Positions 46,154 to 54,747 of a DNA stretch of 64,000 bases are shown in pieces. The stretch covers positions 1 to 64,000 of the forward strand of contig NZ_JAELXW010000026.1 of NCBI RefSeq assembly GCF_016428645.1, given 5' to 3'. A program made the position numbers and the translations under genes. Origin of the DNA: Glycomyces salinus (lineage in GTDB: Bacteria; Actinomycetota; Actinomycetes; Mycobacteriales; Micromonosporaceae). Below the pieces are notes generated by a model. That model searched no databases, was not told the origin of the DNA, and saw only the letters and a list, made by a program, of their open reading frames with translations. How positions within the stretch are numbered: the stretch's first letter is position 1; every line of letters starts with the position of its first letter.

Positions 46154-48330
46154 CAGTCGAGCTGGAGACCCGGCTGCGAGACGTGTTGGGCGCCAAGACC
46201 GCCGCTGCCCTCGACAAGGGACTGGGCCTCGAGACCGTCGGCGACCTGCTGGGCCACTACCCTTTCCGCTACGCCAGGCGCGGCGAGCAGACCGACCTGG
46301 GCTCGCTCCAGATCGGCGAGGAGGCCACCGTCGTCGCCCAGGTCCGGGCCGCCACCACCCGCGACCTGCCGCGCAAGCCCGGCGGAGGCGGGCGGCCGCA
46401 GCGGCGGCAGCTCACCGAGGTCGTCGTCGCCGACGAGGCCGGACGCACCCTCACCCTGACCTACTTCAACCAGCCCTGGCAGGCCCAGAAGCTCGCCGCC
46501 GGACGCTGGGGCCTGTTCGCCGGGAAGGTCGCCCAGTTCCGGGGCCGTCTCCAGCTCAACTCGCCCCAGTACCAACTGCTCGACGAGGACGCCGAAGGAG
46601 GGCCTGACGCGGTCGAGGAGTTCGCCGGGGCCCTCATCCCCGTCTACTCGGCCACCTCCGACGTGCCCACCTGGAAGATCGGCAAAAGCGTCCGCATCGC
46701 CCTCGACCTGCTCGCCGACCCGCCCGACCCGCTCCCCGAACCGATCCGGGCCGAAAGGGGCCTGACCGGCTACGGCGCGGCCCTGCGCCAGATCCACCGA
46801 CCCGAGTCCTTCGAATCCCTCGGCGCGGCCAAGAAACGCCTCAAGTGGCAGGAAGCCCTGGTCATGCAGGCTGCGCTCGTGCGACGCAAGGCCACCGCCG
46901 CGGTCGAACCGGCCACCCCCTACCCGCCCGGCGGCGCGATCGCCGACGCCTTCGAAGCCGCGCTGCCATTCGAACTGACCGCCGGGCAGGTCCGGGTCGG
47001 GGCCGAGATCGCCGCCGAGATCGCCGCCGAGCACCCGATGCACCGCCTCCTCCAAGGCGACGTCGGCTCCGGCAAGACCCTCGTCGCGCTGCGCGCGATG
47101 CTCCAAGTGGTCGCCCACGGCGGCCAGGCCGCCCTGCTCGCACCCACCGAGGTCCTCGCCGCCCAGCACCACCGGTCCATCGCCGAAATGCTCGGCGACC
47201 TCGCCCGCGGCGGCGAACTCACCTCGCCCCCGGACGCGACCCGCGTCGCACTGCTCACCGGTTCGGCCACCGCCGCGCAGCGGCGCGAGACCCTCGAAGC
47301 GGTCCGCACCGGCGCGGCCGGCATCGTCGTCGGCACCCACGCCCTCCTCTACGACGGCGTCGACTTCTCCGATCTGGGCCTGGTCGTGGTCGACGAGCAG
47401 CACCGCTTCGGCGTCGAGCAGCGCGACGCCCTGCGCTCCAAGGCCGAGCGGCCTCCCCACACGCTCGTCATGACCGCCACGCCGATCCCCAGGACCGTGG
47501 CCATGACCGTCTACGGCGACCTGGAGACCAGCCGCCTCACCGAGCTCCCGGCCGGGCGCAGTCCCATCGCCACCCACGTCGTGCCCTACCGCGACCAGCG
47601 CTGGATGGGCCGCGCCTGGAGCCGGGTCCGCGAGGAGGTCGCGGCCGGGCGTCAGGCCTACGTCGTGTGCCCGCGGGTGGGAGACAGCGGATCCGAGGAC
47701 GGCTCCGGTGACGACCGCCGACCACCGCTGGCGGTCGTGGACGTGGTCGAGGAGCTGCGCGCCGGGCCACTTCGGGACCTCGAAGTCGGCCTTCTCCACG
47801 GCCGCCTCGACACCGACGAGAAGGACCGCGTCATGCGCGCCTACGCCGACGGACGGATCGACGTCCTGGTGGCTACCACCGTCATCGAGGTGGGCGTGAA
47901 CGTCCCCAATGCCACCGCGATGGTCATCCTCGACGCCGAGCGCTTCGGGATCTCCCAGCTGCACCAGCTGCGCGGCCGCGTCGGACGCGGCAGCCACCCC
48001 GGACTGTGCCTGCTGGTCAGCGAGGCTCCGGACGGCTCCACCTCCCGCGAGCGGCTCGAAGCGGTCGCCTCCACCACCGACGGCTTCGAGCTGGCCGAGC
48101 TCGACCTCGAGCAGCGCCGCGAGGGCGACGTGCTCGGCGACGCCCAGTCCGGCACGAAATCGCACGTCAGACTGCTCTCGCTGCTGAAGGACGTCGACAT
48201 CATCGAGGCCGCCCGCGCCGACGCGACGGCGCTGGTCGGCACCGACCCGTCCATGTCGTCCCATCCGCTCTTCGCGGCCCTGGTCGACGACCTGGCCGCC
48301 GACCGCGGCGAATATCTGGAGAAGGGCTGA
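46150..48330 (+). CDS. recG: ATP-dependent DNA helicase RecG
   Basis: 726 residues. It reverses stalled forks and processes branched DNA. The N-terminal wedge domain is followed by a superfamily-2 helicase with Walker A GDVGSGKT (about 302), the DEQH box VVVDEQHRFG (about 413), and motif VI QLRGRVGRGSHPG. The frame is open for 507 codons upstream in the shadow of the DAK2 gene; the ATG at 46150 overlaps that gene's stop and is the correct start. Confidence 0.96.
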   Translation: MTVELETRLRDVLGAKTAAALDKGLGLETVGDLLGHYPFRYARRGEQTDLGSLQIGEEATVVAQVRAATTRDLPRKPGGGGRPQRRQLTEVVVADEAGRTLTLTYFNQPWQAQKLAAGRWGLFAGKVAQFRGRLQLNSPQYQLLDEDAEGGPDAVEEFAGALIPVYSATSDVPTWKIGKSVRIALDLLADPPDPLPEPIRAERGLTGYGAALRQIHRPESFESLGAAKKRLKWQEALVMQAALVRRKATAAVEPATPYPPGGAIADAFEAALPFELTAGQVRVGAEIAAEIAAEHPMHRLLQGDVGSGKTLVALRAMLQVVAHGGQAALLAPTEVLAAQHHRSIAEMLGDLARGGELTSPPDATRVALLTGSATAAQRRETLEAVRTGAAGIVVGTHALLYDGVDFSDLGLVVVDEQHRFGVEQRDALRSKAERPPHTLVMTATPIPRTVAMTVYGDLETSRLTELPAGRSPIATHVVPYRDQRWMGRAWSRVREEVAAGRQAYVVCPRVGDSGSEDGSGDDRRPPLAVVDVVEELRAGPLRDLEVGLLHGRLDTDEKDRVMRAYADGRIDVLVATTVIEVGVNVPNATAMVILDAERFGISQLHQLRGRVGRGSHPGLCLLVSEAPDGSTSRERLEAVASTTDGFELAELDLEQRREGDVLGDAQSGTKSHVRLLSLLKDVDIIEAARADATALVGTDPSMSSHPLFAALVDDLAADRGEYLEKG

Positions 48331-48345
48331 GCGGCAGTCCTGGAC

Positions 48346-48351
48346 TAGACT
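48346..48351 (+). promoter_or_regulatory. -10-like element for leaderless rsmD
   Basis: TAGACT ends exactly six nt before the GTG at 48358, with no ribosome binding site. Confidence 0.55.
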
Positions 48352-48357
48352 GGTCGG

Positions 48358-48915
48358 GTGACCAGGATAATCGCCGGCTCGCTCAAGGGCCGCCGTCTCG
48401 CCACGCCGCCGGGCGACCGGACCCGCCCGACCTCCGACCGGGTCCGGGAGGCCCTGTTCAACGCGCTCGCCCCCGGCGGGGATCTCACCGGCTTCCGCTT
48501 CGCGGACCTGTACGCGGGCTCCGGCGCGGTCGGGCTCGAGGCGCTCTCGCGCGGCGCCGAGCACGCCCTGTTCGTGGAGTCTCATTTCCAGACCGCGAAG
48601 CTGCTGCGCCGCAATGTCGCCGCTCTCGGTGTCGAGGACGCGGAGGTGATGTCGGTCCCGGTCGAGAAGGTCCTCTCCTCGGCTCCCGGTGAGCCGTACG
48701 ACATCGTCTTCGCCGACCCGCCTTACGCGGTCACTGACGAGGCGGTCTCCTCGATGCTCAAGGCCCTGGTGGCGAACGAATGGCTCGCTGAGGACGCCGA
48801 CGTGGTGATCGAACGCTCGGGCAGGGACGCGGCCGTGCCGTGGCCGGCAGAGGTCTCAGAGGACCGTGTCCGAAAATACGGAACCACCGCACTTTGCTAC
48901 GGTCACCGCTTGTGA
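48358..48915 (+). CDS. rsmD: 16S rRNA (guanine(966)-N2)-methyltransferase
   Basis: 185 residues. It begins TRIIAGSLKGRRLATPPG and has RPTSDRVREALFNAL, motif I FADLYAGSGAVGLEALSRGA and the catalytic IVFADPPY. It methylates G966 of 16S rRNA. Its stop overlaps the coaD start, a widespread pairing. Confidence 0.94.
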   Translation: MTRIIAGSLKGRRLATPPGDRTRPTSDRVREALFNALAPGGDLTGFRFADLYAGSGAVGLEALSRGAEHALFVESHFQTAKLLRRNVAALGVEDAEVMSVPVEKVLSSAPGEPYDIVFADPPYAVTDEAVSSMLKALVANEWLAEDADVVIERSGRDAAVPWPAEVSEDRVRKYGTTALCYGHRL

Positions 48916-49403
48916 ACCCTGAAGCTCGGCACGCGGTGTGCCCCGGGTCGTTCGATCCGGTGACCCACGGTCATCTCGATATCATCAGCCGCACCTCTCA
49001 GCTGTACGATGAGGTGTGGGTCGCGGTTTTCCACAACGCCTCCAAGAATGCGGTGTTCAGCGTCGAGGAACGGGTGGAGCTGCTGCGAGAGACCACCCAG
49101 GACATGCCGAACGTGAAGATCGCCTCCTTCCGGGGGCTCGTCGTCGACTTCTGCAAGGAGCACGGCGTCGGTGTCATCGTCAGAGGCGTTCGCGCGATAT
49201 CGGACTTCGACTACGAACTGCAGATGGCCCAGATGAACTATGGGTTGGCGGGTATTGAGACAGTGATGATGCCCACCAATCCGCTGTACTCTTTTCTTTC
49301 GTCCTCCATGGTCAAGGACGCGGCCAAGTGGGGCGGGGACATCTCCCCGCACGTCCCCGAGGTCGTCCAGCGGCGACTGGTGGAACGCATGCGTCAAGAT
49401 TGA
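48912..49403 (+). CDS. coaD: Phosphopantetheine adenylyltransferase
   Basis: 163 residues. It makes dephospho-CoA from 4'-phosphopantetheine and ATP. The nucleotidyltransferase motif is CPGSFDPVTHGHLDII (GH at residues 20-21), and the second signature is YSFLSSSMVKDAA. The GTG at 48912 overlaps the rsmD stop. An earlier in-frame ATG would add an unconserved Arg-rich tail and is rejected. Confidence 0.96.
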   Translation: MNPEARHAVCPGSFDPVTHGHLDIISRTSQLYDEVWVAVFHNASKNAVFSVEERVELLRETTQDMPNVKIASFRGLVVDFCKEHGVGVIVRGVRAISDFDYELQMAQMNYGLAGIETVMMPTNPLYSFLSSSMVKDAAKWGGDISPHVPEVVQRRLVERMRQD

Positions 49404-49439
49404 CCCGTGATTCCGGTCTCGATCAGGGACAATAACCCC

Positions 49440-49976
49440 ATGACAGAAATCGACGGGAGCAAATCGGTGGGTCCGCTCGACAGGATCGAAGAGATCATCG
49501 CCTATGTGGAGGCGGCGAAGGCCGTCCCGATGTCCCGCGCCTGCAAGGTGGACCGGGCCGAGTTGATCGGCATGCTCGAGGAGCTCCAGAGCGAGCTTCC
49601 TGCCGACATCCGCCGCTCCGAGGCCATGCTGCAAGAGCGCGACAAGATCATCGAGGCCGGCGAACGGGAGGCCGACCGGATCATCGGCGAGGCCGAGACC
49701 GAGCACGCGCGCCTGGTCTCGCGCCACGAGGTGACCGTCTCGGCCGAGCACGAGGGCAACCGCATCATCGGTGAGGCCCGCGGCGAGGCGCAGCGGCTGC
49801 GCGACGAGGTCGACGAGTATGTGGACACCACGCTCGCCAACTTCGAGCAGTTCCTGCACCGCGCGCTGTCGGGGGTCGAGCGGGGCCGGGACAAGATGCA
49901 CACGCTGCGCGAGATCGGCTCGTTCTCCCCGCCGCAGGGGGAGTCCGAGGACGAGAAGCCGCTTCCGCAGTTCTAG
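49440..49976 (+). CDS. DivIVA-domain coiled-coil protein, SepIVA-like
   Basis: 178 residues. Almost wholly helical and charged, with coiled coil from about 55 to 155 and repeated EADRIIGEAETE/EGNRIIGEARGE units. Place (between coaD and DUF177) and form match the mycobacterial SepIVA/Rv2927c group, which acts in septum and envelope synthesis; no membrane helix is present. The ATG at 49440 has GACAAT six nt before it and may be leaderless. A GTG at 49407 would add 11 residues. Confidence 0.75.
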   Translation: MTEIDGSKSVGPLDRIEEIIAYVEAAKAVPMSRACKVDRAELIGMLEELQSELPADIRRSEAMLQERDKIIEAGEREADRIIGEAETEHARLVSRHEVTVSAEHEGNRIIGEARGEAQRLRDEVDEYVDTTLANFEQFLHRALSGVERGRDKMHTLREIGSFSPPQGESEDEKPLPQF

Positions 49977-50068
49977 GGCGAGTTTGGGCTGGCCGATCGG
50001 GCTGATGTAGCATTGTCGGTCGGCCTCGATCGAGGCAGTTCCCTTTGAGTTAGGACCGCTTTTCACCC

Positions 50069-50638
50069 ATGACGAACACTGCTCTGGATCCCGCCGCTCC
50101 GCTGGTGGTCGACACCGCGGAGATGGGGCGTGGCGCCGGCGTGAGCCGTGAGGTCTCGCGCGAGGTCGACGCTCCCGAGGCGCTGGGCATCGAGGTGTTC
50201 AAGGTCCCGGCTTCGGCGCCGCTGTCGGTCGACGTCCGGTTGACGGCCGTCTCCGAGGGCGTCCTCGTCGACGGCGAGGTCGAGGCCCCGGTCGAGGGGG
50301 AGTGTGCGAGGTGCCTCGCACCGATCGAGGACACTCTCAGGGTCGAGGTGCAGGAGCTGTACGCTTATGAAGGCTCCGTCACCGAAGAGACCACTGACGC
50401 CGACGAGATTCTGCGGCTTCGGGGGGATCTGCTCGATCTGGAGCCCGCGGTTCGGGACGCGCTGGTGCTGGCGATGCCGGTCACCCCGCTGTGCCGACCT
50501 GACTGCCCGGGGTTGTGCGCCGAATGCGGCGCGCCCTGGGACGAGCTGCCCGCAGACCACCGGCACGAGTCGGTCGATCCGCGGTGGTCAGCATTGGATA
50601 AGTTGCGGTTCGCCGACACCGACGGCGAGTCGAAGTAG
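50069..50638 (+). CDS. DUF177/YceD family protein
   Basis: 189 residues. It has the DUF177 core VEGECARCLAPIEDTLRVEVQELY and a C-terminal CRPDCPGLCAECG zinc-like site. Members occur before rpmF across bacteria and affect 23S rRNA levels in plants and E. coli. rpmF follows after 27 nt. Confidence 0.9.
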   Translation: MTNTALDPAAPLVVDTAEMGRGAGVSREVSREVDAPEALGIEVFKVPASAPLSVDVRLTAVSEGVLVDGEVEAPVEGECARCLAPIEDTLRVEVQELYAYEGSVTEETTDADEILRLRGDLLDLEPAVRDALVLAMPVTPLCRPDCPGLCAECGAPWDELPADHRHESVDPRWSALDKLRFADTDGESK

Positions 50639-50665
50639 CTCAGCGGATAAGTATGGAGTTCTGAA

Positions 50666-50839
50666 GTGGCTGTTCCGAAGCGTCGTACGTCGCGTTCCAA
50701 CACCCGGCACCGCCGTTCGCAGTGGAAGGCTGCCCCGGTGCGCCTGGTCGAGTGCCCGCAGTGCCACGCCATGAAGCGCGGCCACCAGGTCTGCGAGGTC
50801 TGCGGAACCTACAAGGGCCGCCAGGTTCTCGAGGCTTAA
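50666..50839 (+). CDS. rpmF: 50S ribosomal protein L32
   Basis: 57 residues, below common ORF cut-offs. It reads [20 protein letters not shown], then a zinc ribbon with CPQC and CEVC, ending GRQVLEA. GTG start with GGAG upstream. It sits in the standard DUF177-rpmF-rnc order. Confidence 0.96.
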   Translation: MAVPKRRTSRSNTRHRRSQWKAAPVRLVECPQCHAMKRGHQVCEVCGTYKGRQVLEA

Positions 50840-50851
50840 GAGCCTCTGCCC

Positions 50852-51568
50852 ATGGGCGACAAGGCAGTTGAACATTTCGAAGCGGTGTTCGGGGTCCGGG
50901 ATTTCGACCCCGAACTGCTGCGTCTCGCCCTGACCCATCGTTCCTACGCCTACGAGCACGGCGGCATCCCCACCAACGAGCGCCTGGAGTTCCTCGGGGA
51001 CTCGGTGCTCAGCCTGGTCGTGACCACCGCGCTGTACCGCAATCACCCGGACCTGCCCGAGGGGCAGCTGGCGCGCCTGCGGGCGTCGGTGGTGAACATG
51101 AAGGCGCTGGCCAAGGTGGCCCGCCGCATGGGGGACGGCGGGATCGGCCCGCACCTGCTGCTCGGCAAGGGCGAGGAGTCCTCGGGCGGGCGAAACAAGA
51201 ACTCGATCCTGGCCGACGCGGTGGAGGCGCTGCTGGGCGCGGTCTACCTCCAGTTCGGGGTCGAGACCGCCAAGCGGGTGGTGCACCGTTTCTTCGATCC
51301 CCTCATGGAGCGCGCGGCCGGTCAGGGCGCGGCCCTGGACTGGAAGACCAGCCTCCAGGAGCTGACGGCCGATTCCGGCCTGGGCGTACCCGAGTACCGC
51401 ATCTCCGAGTCCGGGCCCGACCACGCCAAGGAGTTCACCGCCTGGGCGGTGGTGGCCGGCGAGGAGTTCGGCGAGGGCACCGGCGGTTCGAAGAAGGACG
51501 CCGAGCAGATCGCGGCCGAGCTGGCCTGGCGGGTGCTCTCCGAGCGGCTCGGGGTCGATCCCCGCTAG
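50852..51568 (+). CDS. rnc: Ribonuclease III
   Basis: 238 residues. Double-strand RNase for rRNA and mRNA processing. The signature [12 protein letters not shown] is at about 42-53, the second acidic site [12 protein letters not shown] follows, and a complete C-terminal dsRBD ([12 protein letters not shown] to [14 protein letters not shown]) is present. The next gene, mutM, converges 4 nt away. Confidence 0.97.
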   Translation: MGDKAVEHFEAVFGVRDFDPELLRLALTHRSYAYEHGGIPTNERLEFLGDSVLSLVVTTALYRNHPDLPEGQLARLRASVVNMKALAKVARRMGDGGIGPHLLLGKGEESSGGRNKNSILADAVEALLGAVYLQFGVETAKRVVHRFFDPLMERAAGQGAALDWKTSLQELTADSGLGVPEYRISESGPDHAKEFTAWAVVAGEEFGEGTGGSKKDAEQIAAELAWRVLSERLGVDPR

Positions 51569-51572
51569 GGTC

Positions 51573-52403
51573 TCAGTGCTGGCAGTTCGGGCAGTAGTGC
51601 GCCGAGCGGTCGCCGATGACCTCTTTGCGGATCGGCGTTCCGCAGCGTCTGCACGGCTGTCCGGCGCGTCCGTATGCGGCCAGTTCGCGGGAGAAGTACC
51701 CGGATTGGCCGTTGACGCGCACGTACAGCTCGTCGAATGAGGTGCCTCCGGCTTCTATGGCTTCGGCCAGCACGGCGCGGACGCAGTCCAGTAGCTCGTG
51801 GGCCTTGCCCTCCGATATCCGCTCGCCTTTGCGGCGGCCGTGGATGCGGGCGCGCCACAGCGCCTCGTCGGCGTAGATGTTGCCGACCCCGGAGATCCAG
51901 CCCTGGTCGAGCAGGGCCTTCTTGACCTCGATGCGTCGTGCCCGCAGCCGTTCGACGGCGCGGTCGGCGTCGAAGGCCGCTTCGAACGGGTCGGGGGCGA
52001 TGTGCGCGAGCGACTTCGGGAGCGTGTCGTCGGTGTCGGCGACCTCCAGGAAGCCGAAGGTGCGCTGGTCGACGAACCACAGTTCGGGTCCGTGGGCGAA
52101 TCGCAGCCGCGCCCGCAGGTGCGGGTGCGCCTCGCTGCCGGGGTCCATGACGCGGAACTGGCCGCTCATGCCGAGGTGGCAGACGAGAGCTCGACCGTCA
52201 TCGAGTTCGAGCCACATGAACTTGCCGCGCCTGCCGCTGCCGGTGACGGTCAGGCCGGTCAGGGTCGCGGCGAAGTCCTCGGATCCGAGCATGTGGCGGC
52301 GCACGGTGCGCGGGTTGTAGACCTCGACGGAGGTGATGCGGCCGCCGCGGAATGCCGCGTCGACTCCGCGGCGGACCGTCTCGACTTCGGGGAGTTCAGG
52401 CAC
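51573..52403 (-). CDS. mutM: Formamidopyrimidine-DNA glycosylase
   Basis: 276 residues. It excises 8-oxoguanine and Fapy lesions. N-terminal PELPEVETVRRG with catalytic Pro/Glu, a helix-two-turn-helix, and the C-terminal zinc finger CRRCGTPIRKEVIGDRSAHYC. In most actinobacteria mutM follows rnc on the same strand. Here it is inverted. Confidence 0.97.
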   Translation of the reverse strand: MPELPEVETVRRGVDAAFRGGRITSVEVYNPRTVRRHMLGSEDFAATLTGLTVTGSGRRGKFMWLELDDGRALVCHLGMSGQFRVMDPGSEAHPHLRARLRFAHGPELWFVDQRTFGFLEVADTDDTLPKSLAHIAPDPFEAAFDADRAVERLRARRIEVKKALLDQGWISGVGNIYADEALWRARIHGRRKGERISEGKAHELLDCVRAVLAEAIEAGGTSFDELYVRVNGQSGYFSRELAAYGRAGQPCRRCGTPIRKEVIGDRSAHYCPNCQH

Positions 52404-52409
52404 GGCTCC

Positions 52410-52415
52410 ATTATC
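52410..52415 (-). promoter_or_regulatory. -10 element for leaderless mutM
   Basis: GATAAT (minus strand) ends exactly six nt before the GTG at 52403, with no ribosome binding site. It lies in the 13-nt gap to the regulator gene. Confidence 0.55.
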
Positions 52416-52416
52416 C

Positions 52417-53052
52417 TCACGACAGCTGCGGGTGCTGCTCCCGGAGGGTGGTCTCCAGGCCGTAGTTGAGCGCGAACGCGATCGCGGCCAGGCGCGAGTT
52501 CACTCCGAGCTTGCCGAGCACGTTCTGGACGTGCGAGCGGACGGTGGAGACCGACACCCCCATCTGTATGGCCATCTGGCTGGTCGGCTCGCCGCGGACG
52601 ATGCGGCGCAGCACGTCGTCCTCGCGGGGGGTGAGGTGGTGCGCCAGTTCGTGGGCGTCCTGCGGCCCGAGCAGCGGCGCCGGCTGGAGTGCGGCCTCGA
52701 GCAGCTGCGGATCGTAGTAGGGGGGATCGGCCAGGCCCCTGTCGATGGCGTGCAGTAGGTCGCGGGCCAGTATGTGGGTGTTGGCTATGCCGCAGGCCGA
52801 GACCGAGACGGCCTTGCGGAGGACCGAGCCGTCCTCTCTGTCGGTGATGAGGAATACCGGTCTGCGGCAGTCGGCCAGGACTCGGTTCCTGGAGACCGCT
52901 TCCAACGCCACCAGACAGCAGTCGATGTTCTCGTCGCTGGTCGCGAGAGCCTTCAGCGTCTTGGCCTCGATGGCGGTGTCGCCGCGGCGGTTGAGCAGGG
53001 GTCGGATGCTGGCAGAGAACACCTGGTTGGGGTCGTACAGCATGACACGCAC
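52417..53052 (-). CDS. LuxR-type orphan regulator with atypical receiver
   Basis: 211 residues. A receiver-like N-terminal domain (1-100) and a NarL/LuxR helix-turn-helix (about 139-195, LTPREDDVLRRIVRGEPTSQMAIQ). The site of the phospho-accepting Asp reads CCLVALEAV (Ala near residue 49), and the conserved Lys is also missing, so it is probably not controlled by a histidine kinase. No kinase gene is adjacent. GTG at 53052 or ATG at 53043 can start it; AGGACGAGG lies upstream. Confidence 0.85.
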   Translation of the reverse strand: MRVMLYDPNQVFSASIRPLLNRRGDTAIEAKTLKALATSDENIDCCLVALEAVSRNRVLADCRRPVFLITDREDGSVLRKAVSVSACGIANTHILARDLLHAIDRGLADPPYYDPQLLEAALQPAPLLGPQDAHELAHHLTPREDDVLRRIVRGEPTSQMAIQMGVSVSTVRSHVQNVLGKLGVNSRLAAIAFALNYGLETTLREQHPQLS

Positions 53053-53248
53053 GGTTGGTACCTCGTCCTTCGGATTTCTCCTCGCCTCCCCAGACGCGCG
53101 CCGATTCAGGCGGCTATCCCAGGATGACTGCTGGTAATGGAGTCGTCCAGAGTTGAGTCAGCTTGCCGACAAAAGGCCTCTCGGTGCCGGTCTGGCTGCG
53201 ATAATGCGGCGCCGGGCCGGGCTGTCCGCCGCGTCCGGGCTCGGCTTC

Positions 53249-53992
53249 CTATCCGAAGTTCTGCACCCAGTACAGGGTGCCGTCGCGGTCGGCGATGCCG
53301 ATGCCGAGGTACCGGTAGTCGCAGTTGAGGATGTTCGCGCGGTGGCCCTCGGAGTTCATCCAGCCGATCATGACCTCTTCGGCGTTGGGGTAGCCGTAGG
53401 CGATGTTCTCGCCGACGCCGCCCTGGTAGCCCTGGTCGCGGGCTCGGTCGGTGGGGGAGCGGCCGTCGAGGGAGGTGTGGTCGAAGTAGTCGTTGTCGGC
53501 CATGTCCTCGGCGTGGCCCTGGGCCGCGGCGTCGAGTTGGGACTGGGATTCGAGCGAGCCGCATCCGGCTTGGGCCCGTTCGTCGTCGACCAGGGCCCGG
53601 ACCTCGTCGGCGGGGCCGGGGTCCGGCTGGGAGCCGGAGTCGTCTCCGCCGCCTCCGCCACCGTCGCCGCCCTCATCGCCGTCGTCGTCGGGTTCGGGGC
53701 TGGAGTCGATCTGCTCGGGCTCGGCGCTGGTCGGCTCCTCTTCGGCCTCCTGGGTCTGGATCGAGGCGTCGTCGACGTCGAGCTCGGGGACGTCTCCGGT
53801 GGCGGGCGTGCCGTCGATGGTGGCGGTGACGCGGTCATCCGATGGAGCGGAAGTGTCGTCCTGTGGCGAGTCGAGTGCCCATAGTGAGGTGGAGGCGCCG
53901 CTCAGGCCGAAGGCCAGGAGTATCGCGAGGAACATCCGGCGTCGGCTCTCTGCGGCGGGGCTGCGGTGTCGCCCGCCTCTGGGTCTGCTCAT
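53249..53992 (-). CDS. Secreted CAP/SCP-domain protein
   Basis: 247 residues. N-terminal signal or anchor (about 20-40), an acidic Ser/Glu/Asp-rich linker (about 45-120), then a CAP domain with LVDDERAQAGCGSLES, HTSLDGRSPTDRARDQGY, GENIAYGYPNAEEVM and GHRANILNCDYRYLGIG. Bacterial CAP proteins are extracellular; their biochemical role is poorly known. It is separated by 196 nt from the regulator gene downstream on the same strand. Confidence 0.9.
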   Translation of the reverse strand: MSRPRGGRHRSPAAESRRRMFLAILLAFGLSGASTSLWALDSPQDDTSAPSDDRVTATIDGTPATGDVPELDVDDASIQTQEAEEEPTSAEPEQIDSSPEPDDDGDEGGDGGGGGGDDSGSQPDPGPADEVRALVDDERAQAGCGSLESQSQLDAAAQGHAEDMADNDYFDHTSLDGRSPTDRARDQGYQGGVGENIAYGYPNAEEVMIGWMNSEGHRANILNCDYRYLGIGIADRDGTLYWVQNFG

Positions 53993-54000
53993 GCGGTGGT

Positions 54001-54311
54001 GGCGACCTCGTTACGGGGAGTTACACGAAGGTTATTCCGGTTTGTCGGGCACTCTATCAGGTCAGGCGGGGTGACGCGGATCGCGAGGTGTGACCCCTGT
54101 CGAATCCGGAGGGCAAAGCCTGTGTAATGCTTGACGGGAACCGTCGCGCAGGCGGATGATGTTCACAGACGATCAGTGTTCACGAGCAGTGCTCCACTGG
54201 TCCAGGCCGGGGCAATTGGCCCCGATCGCGAAAAATTCACTCAGCTACATGCGACGTTATTCATGGTGCGCACACCACCGTCACCAAACGACGCGATCGC
54301 AAGGAGAAACT
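54001..54311 (+). promoter_or_regulatory. Divergent promoter region and leader of the small coiled-coil gene
   Basis: 311 nt without a gene. On the plus strand TTGACG (54131-54136) and GATGAT (54155-54160), spaced 18 nt, could be a promoter with a leader of about 145 nt. Two TGTTCAC copies (54160-54166 and 54177-54183, 17 nt apart) and a CGGGGC/GCCCCG hairpin (54208-54224) lie in the leader. On the minus strand TAGAGT near 54052 may serve the CAP gene. No known riboswitch was recognised. Confidence 0.4.
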
Positions 54312-54500
54312 ATGGCGAAAGCCCTCTATGGCCACATCGGGCAGGCCCCGAACAAGCGCCTCCTCGAAGAAGTGGTCCAGCTACGTGCGCGGGTACGGAG
54401 CCTCGAGACCGAGCTCGCCGAGCTTCGCGCCCGGGAGAACGAGGTTCAGCACGATGAAGCCGAGGAGTTGATGCGGCTGCAAGAGCCCGCGTTGACTTAG
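54312..54500 (+). CDS. Small conserved-looking coiled-coil protein
   Basis: 62 residues. It begins MAKALYGHIG, then a heptad-rich helix (RLLEEVVQLRARVRSLETELAELRAR), and ends acidic. AAGGAG lies seven nt before the ATG at 54312, so the longer upstream open frame is rejected. I recall similar short MAKAL.G proteins in actinobacteria, function unknown. It probably forms a coiled-coil dimer in the cytoplasm. Confidence 0.75.
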   Translation: MAKALYGHIGQAPNKRLLEEVVQLRARVRSLETELAELRARENEVQHDEAEELMRLQEPALT

Positions 54501-54699
54501 CCGTCACTGCGCATGGAAATACGAGCGCGCCTGCTGCACGACAGCCGGCGCGCATTGTCGTGTACGGACCGGGTTCCCGCCCCGCGCGGCCCCGAACCGC
54601 CTGACCGATCGCGGCCCTCTTCCGGTGGCGGGCCCGGGAACCGGGCGACCGCGGGCCCCGTCCGAGGTCGATATGCACGTGCCGGTCGGTCGGGCCTTG

Positions 54700-54705
54700 T
54701 AGTCT
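54700..54705 (+). promoter_or_regulatory. -10 element for smc
   Basis: TAGTCT at this site would start transcription near 54712, leaving a leader of about 36 nt with ACGGAG (54735-54740) before the TTG. This contrasts with the leaderless genes nearby. Confidence 0.4.
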
Positions 54706-54747
54706 TGGACAGTCCTGACCGCGCGGACCCTGCCACGGAGTTGACCG

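Noticed and set aside
46066-48585. 839-codon antisense frame over recG
   Set aside because: Shadow frame; recG on the plus strand has all helicase motifs.
54001-54311. Known riboswitch (for example c-di-AMP) upstream of the CAP-domain gene
   Set aside because: I could not match any conserved riboswitch core on either strand.
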